Made by a program: the position numbers and the translations under genes. The notes under the pieces are model-generated. The model searched no databases and was not told where the DNA came from. It saw only the letters and a program-made list of their open reading frames with translations. Shown here piece after piece: positions 5,454 to 7,648 of a stretch of DNA of 7,648 nucleotides. This stretch comes from Actinomycetes bacterium (GTDB taxonomy: Bacteria; Actinomycetota; Acidimicrobiia; Acidimicrobiales; RAAP-2), in contig JAJXXB010000162.1 of assembly GCA_021781315.1 (NCBI GenBank), positions 1-7,648 on the forward strand, read 5' to 3'. Within the stretch, counting starts at the first letter, position 1; every line of letters starts with the position of its first letter.

Positions 5454-7478
5454 TTACTTCGCACCCACCTTGGGGGCTTCGGCGAAGTGGTGGTGGCTGG
5501 CGCTGAAGCGCCCGCGACCGCCCGTGAGAGCGCGCAGTTCGAGGCCGTAGCGCATCAACTCGCCCTCGGGGACGTGGGCGGCGATCACCGTGTCGCCGCG
5601 TTCGTCCTGGTCGGTGCCGATCACGCGTCCGCGCCGTCCCGAGAGGTCGGTCAACACGTCACCGAGGTAGTCGCTGGGCACCGTCACCTCGACGGCCATG
5701 ATGCGCTCGAGCAGCGCCGTGCCGGACTTCTCGAGCGCCGCGCGCAGAGCCATGGAGCCGGCCGTCTCGAAGGCCGCCTCGGAGGAGTCCACACTGTGGG
5801 CCTTGCCGTCGTAGAGGGTCGCGCGCACGCCGATCACCGGCTGGCCCGCCGGTCCGCCGTGGGACATCGCCTTTTCTATCCCGTTCCTCACCGCGCCGAT
5901 GTACTGGCGCGGCACCGCGCCGCCCACCACGGCGTCGACGAACTCGAAGGGCTCGGTGGGCGCGAGCGGTTCGATCTTGACGTTGACGACCGCGAACTGG
6001 CCGTGGCCGCCGGTCTGCTTCTTGAGTCGCCCCTCGACGTCAGCCGGCGCCTTGATGGTCTCGAAGTAGGCGACCGGTGGCGGCGCCCAGGCGACGTCGA
6101 CGCCGTAACGGCGCTTGAGCCTCTCCTGGACGACTTGGAGGTGCATCTCGCCCATCGCGTCGACCACGAGCGAGCGCGACACGGGATCGTGGCGCACCTC
6201 GAGGGAGGGATCCTCCTCCACCAGACGGTGCAGGGCGGTGGAGACCTTCTCGTCATCGCTCGCCGCCGCGACCACGGCGGCCGAGAGCGCGTGGGCGCGA
6301 CGTGCGCCCGATACTGCGGCCAAGTCCCGGGCCGGACGCGCGAGGATGTCGCCGACGCGCACGTTGTTCAACTTGGCGAAGGCCACGACGTCGCCGGCGA
6401 CGGCGCGCTCGGTGGGCTGGAGCTTGGATCCGACGAGGTAGCTCAGCGCGTGGAGCCTCTCCTCGGAGCGCGTGCGCGAGTTCGTGACCGTCACGTCGCC
6501 GGTGATCGTGCCCGCGACCACCTCGCAGACGACGATGCGCCCGACGTAGGGGTCGACGATGACCTTGAAGGCGCGCAGCACGAGGTCGGCGTCGGGGGAG
6601 CGATCGAGGTGGACGAGCTCGCCGTGCTCGAGCATCGGGATCGGCCGGCTCTCGGCGATCTCGTCGAGCAGGGTGATCAGGCGGTCGACGCCGATCGAGG
6701 CCGTGACCGACCCGCAGGTGACGGGCACGATGCGGCCCTCGACCATGAGGTGCCCGAGCACCGTCTCGAGCTCGCCCATCTCGGGCGTCTCGCCCTCGAG
6801 GTAGCGCTCGGTGAGAGAGTCGTCACCGACCACGATCGCCTCGAGCAGGCTCGCACGCACGCGGGTCTCGAGCTCGGCGAGTTCGGCCGGCACGGGTCCG
6901 TGGCTCGTGCCCGAGGAGGAGTACGTGATGGCCTCGTCGGCGAGCAGGTCGACGACGCCACTGAACGTGGCCCCGAGGCCGATAGGCAGCTCGAGGGGCG
7001 CGAGGGTCGGGCCGATCAGGCGCTCGAGCGCCGAGAGGGTGGATTCGAAGTCGGCGCGCTCGGCGTCGAGCATGTTGATGAAGACGACGACCGGCACGCC
7101 GGCGTCACGACAGAGGTCCCAGAGCACCGCGGTGTCATTCGTCACACCGTTGACCGCACCCACCACGAGGAGGGCCACGTCGGCCACGTCGAGGGCGCGT
7201 TCGACCTCGGCGTAGAAGTCGATGAAGCCGGGCGTGTCGAGGAGGGTGAGCTTGTCTTCGCCGACCCACACCGGGGCCATCGCGATGCCGAGCGACGTGT
7301 GGTGGCGTCGCTCTTCCGGATCATTGCCGGCGATCGTCGAGCCATCCTCGACTCTGCCGGCCTTGTTGAGTCCTCCGGTCGCGACGACGAGGGCGTCGAG
7401 CAGTGAGGTCTTGCCCACTCCTCCTCGGCCGACGATCGCGACGGTACGCGCCTTGGGGTGGCGGAGTATCGAGTCCAT
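5454..7478 (-). CDS. fusA2: EF-G-like translational GTPase (FusA2/EF-G2 type)
   Basis: This 674-aa protein has the full five-domain layout of elongation factor G. It shows the P-loop GRGGVGKTSL (17-26), a switch I segment RRHHTSLGI (57-65) in place of the canonical RGITI, DTPGF (81-85), and a G4 motif NMLD (135-138) where NKxD is usual. Domain II lies at about 298-380, domain III at about 405-470 (DAMGEMHLQVVQERL), domain IV at about 475-595 (QTGGHGQFAVV, HSVDSSEAAF), and domain V follows to the end (VPSDYLGDVLTDLSGRRG). The altered switch I resembles mycobacterial FusA2 rather than the main FusA, and no rpsL, rpsG or tuf gene is adjacent, as would be expected for the main fusA. Its role is therefore uncertain: a secondary factor in translocation, ribosome recycling or stress. 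ATG at 7478 is chosen because GAGG lies five bases upstream; the GTG at 7484 overlaps that site. Confidence 0.88.
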   Translation of the reverse strand: MDSILRHPKARTVAIVGRGGVGKTSLLDALVVATGGLNKAGRVEDGSTIAGNDPEERRHHTSLGIAMAPVWVGEDKLTLLDTPGFIDFYAEVERALDVADVALLVVGAVNGVTNDTAVLWDLCRDAGVPVVVFINMLDAERADFESTLSALERLIGPTLAPLELPIGLGATFSGVVDLLADEAITYSSSGTSHGPVPAELAELETRVRASLLEAIVVGDDSLTERYLEGETPEMGELETVLGHLMVEGRIVPVTCGSVTASIGVDRLITLLDEIAESRPIPMLEHGELVHLDRSPDADLVLRAFKVIVDPYVGRIVVCEVVAGTITGDVTVTNSRTRSEERLHALSYLVGSKLQPTERAVAGDVVAFAKLNNVRVGDILARPARDLAAVSGARRAHALSAAVVAAASDDEKVSTALHRLVEEDPSLEVRHDPVSRSLVVDAMGEMHLQVVQERLKRRYGVDVAWAPPPVAYFETIKAPADVEGRLKKQTGGHGQFAVVNVKIEPLAPTEPFEFVDAVVGGAVPRQYIGAVRNGIEKAMSHGGPAGQPVIGVRATLYDGKAHSVDSSEAAFETAGSMALRAALEKSGTALLERIMAVEVTVPSDYLGDVLTDLSGRRGRVIGTDQDERGDTVIAAHVPEGELMRYGLELRALTGGRGRFSASHHHFAEAPKVGAK

Positions 7479-7483
7479 GGACA

Positions 7484-7487
7484 CCTC
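7484..7487 (-). promoter_or_regulatory. Ribosome binding site deciding the EF-G-like start
   Basis: GAGG on the minus strand lies five bases before the ATG at 7478. The in-frame GTG at 7484 shares its first base with this site and has no separate ribosome site at a proper distance, so the start at 7478 is preferred; the difference is two residues. Confidence 0.55.
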
Positions 7488-7541
7488 GATTCATGTAGCA
7501 AGTTGCCCTCACCGTACCCCCGCGCGAGCCCTCGGTGCCCA

Positions 7542-7648
7542 GTGACGTTGGACCCGACCGTTACCGTCGCGGTGCTTGACTGGGACGTGGTGAAGGTTGC
7601 GCTGCCTCTCGACAAGCACGAGTGGCACCCCTCGATGCTGGCCGGTCA
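7542..7648 (+). CDS. Unidentified protein, N-terminal fragment
   Basis: An open plus-strand frame with GC-rich third positions runs from GTG 7542 to the right edge without a stop (about 35 codons). The part that looks most protein-like is KVALPLDKHEWHPSMLAG (7593-7646), which faintly recalls the N-termini of small flavin-reductase-like proteins. That resemblance is from memory and cannot be confirmed from so short a piece. The start is uncertain: GTG at 7587 or 7590 would place the initiator right before the conserved-looking stretch, with only a weak GGGA (7582-7585) upstream. The gene would be divergent from the EF-G-like gene. It could also be a spurious frame. Confidence 0.4.
   Translation, partial: MTLDPTVTVAVLDWDVVKVALPLDKHEWHPSMLAG

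Noticed and set aside
5487..7406. 639-codon open frame on the plus strand opposite the EF-G-like gene
   Set aside because: Repetitive Asp/Val/Gly/His/Arg composition typical of antisense translation of GC-rich genes; the opposite strand encodes a full EF-G-like protein.

Overview
The window comes from a GC-rich bacterium whose codons end mostly in G or C. GTG starts, strong purine-rich ribosome binding sites, a fused gamma-alpha 2-oxoacid oxidoreductase, a Lys117-type pyruvate kinase and an EF-G2-like GTPase together suggest a high-GC actinobacterium, possibly an acidimicrobial or other early-branching lineage. The lineage is an inference; no rRNA or other marker is present.

Left part (1-3849, minus strand): a tight three-gene operon read right to left. 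It begins with a 600-aa GltD-like flavoprotein carrying N-terminal Fe-S cysteines, FAD and NAD(P)H motifs and a C-terminal 2x[4Fe-4S] ferredoxin domain. Next comes the fused gamma-alpha subunit of a CoA-dependent 2-oxoacid:ferredoxin oxidoreductase (KorA-like), and then the start of the thiamine-diphosphate beta subunit (KorB-like), cut by the window edge. Gaps are 2 nt and 1 nt. The arrangement predicts a complex that decarboxylates 2-oxoglutarate or pyruvate to the acyl-CoA and passes electrons through ferredoxin clusters to a flavin and NAD(P).

Middle (3850-4034): a 185-bp divergent promoter region between the oxidoreductase operon and pyruvate kinase. It holds a plausible -10 for each direction, a 10-bp leader hairpin on the operon side and several inverted repeats. 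Pyruvate kinase (4035-5453, plus) is full length with its catalytic residues intact but with an altered monovalent-cation site.

Right part (5454-7478, minus): an EF-G-like translational GTPase of the FusA2/EF-G2 type that converges on pyk with no base between the two stop codons (TAG then TTA). From 7479 to the right edge there is a short spacer and probably the first codons of a plus-strand gene, too short to identify firmly.

All genes look like housekeeping or central metabolism. I see no mobile element, CRISPR array, tRNA, rRNA or phage signal. The most interesting points are the NAD(P)-linked oxidoreductase operon, the cation-site changes in pyruvate kinase, the degenerate GTPase motif of the EF-G-like protein and the structured leader of the operon.
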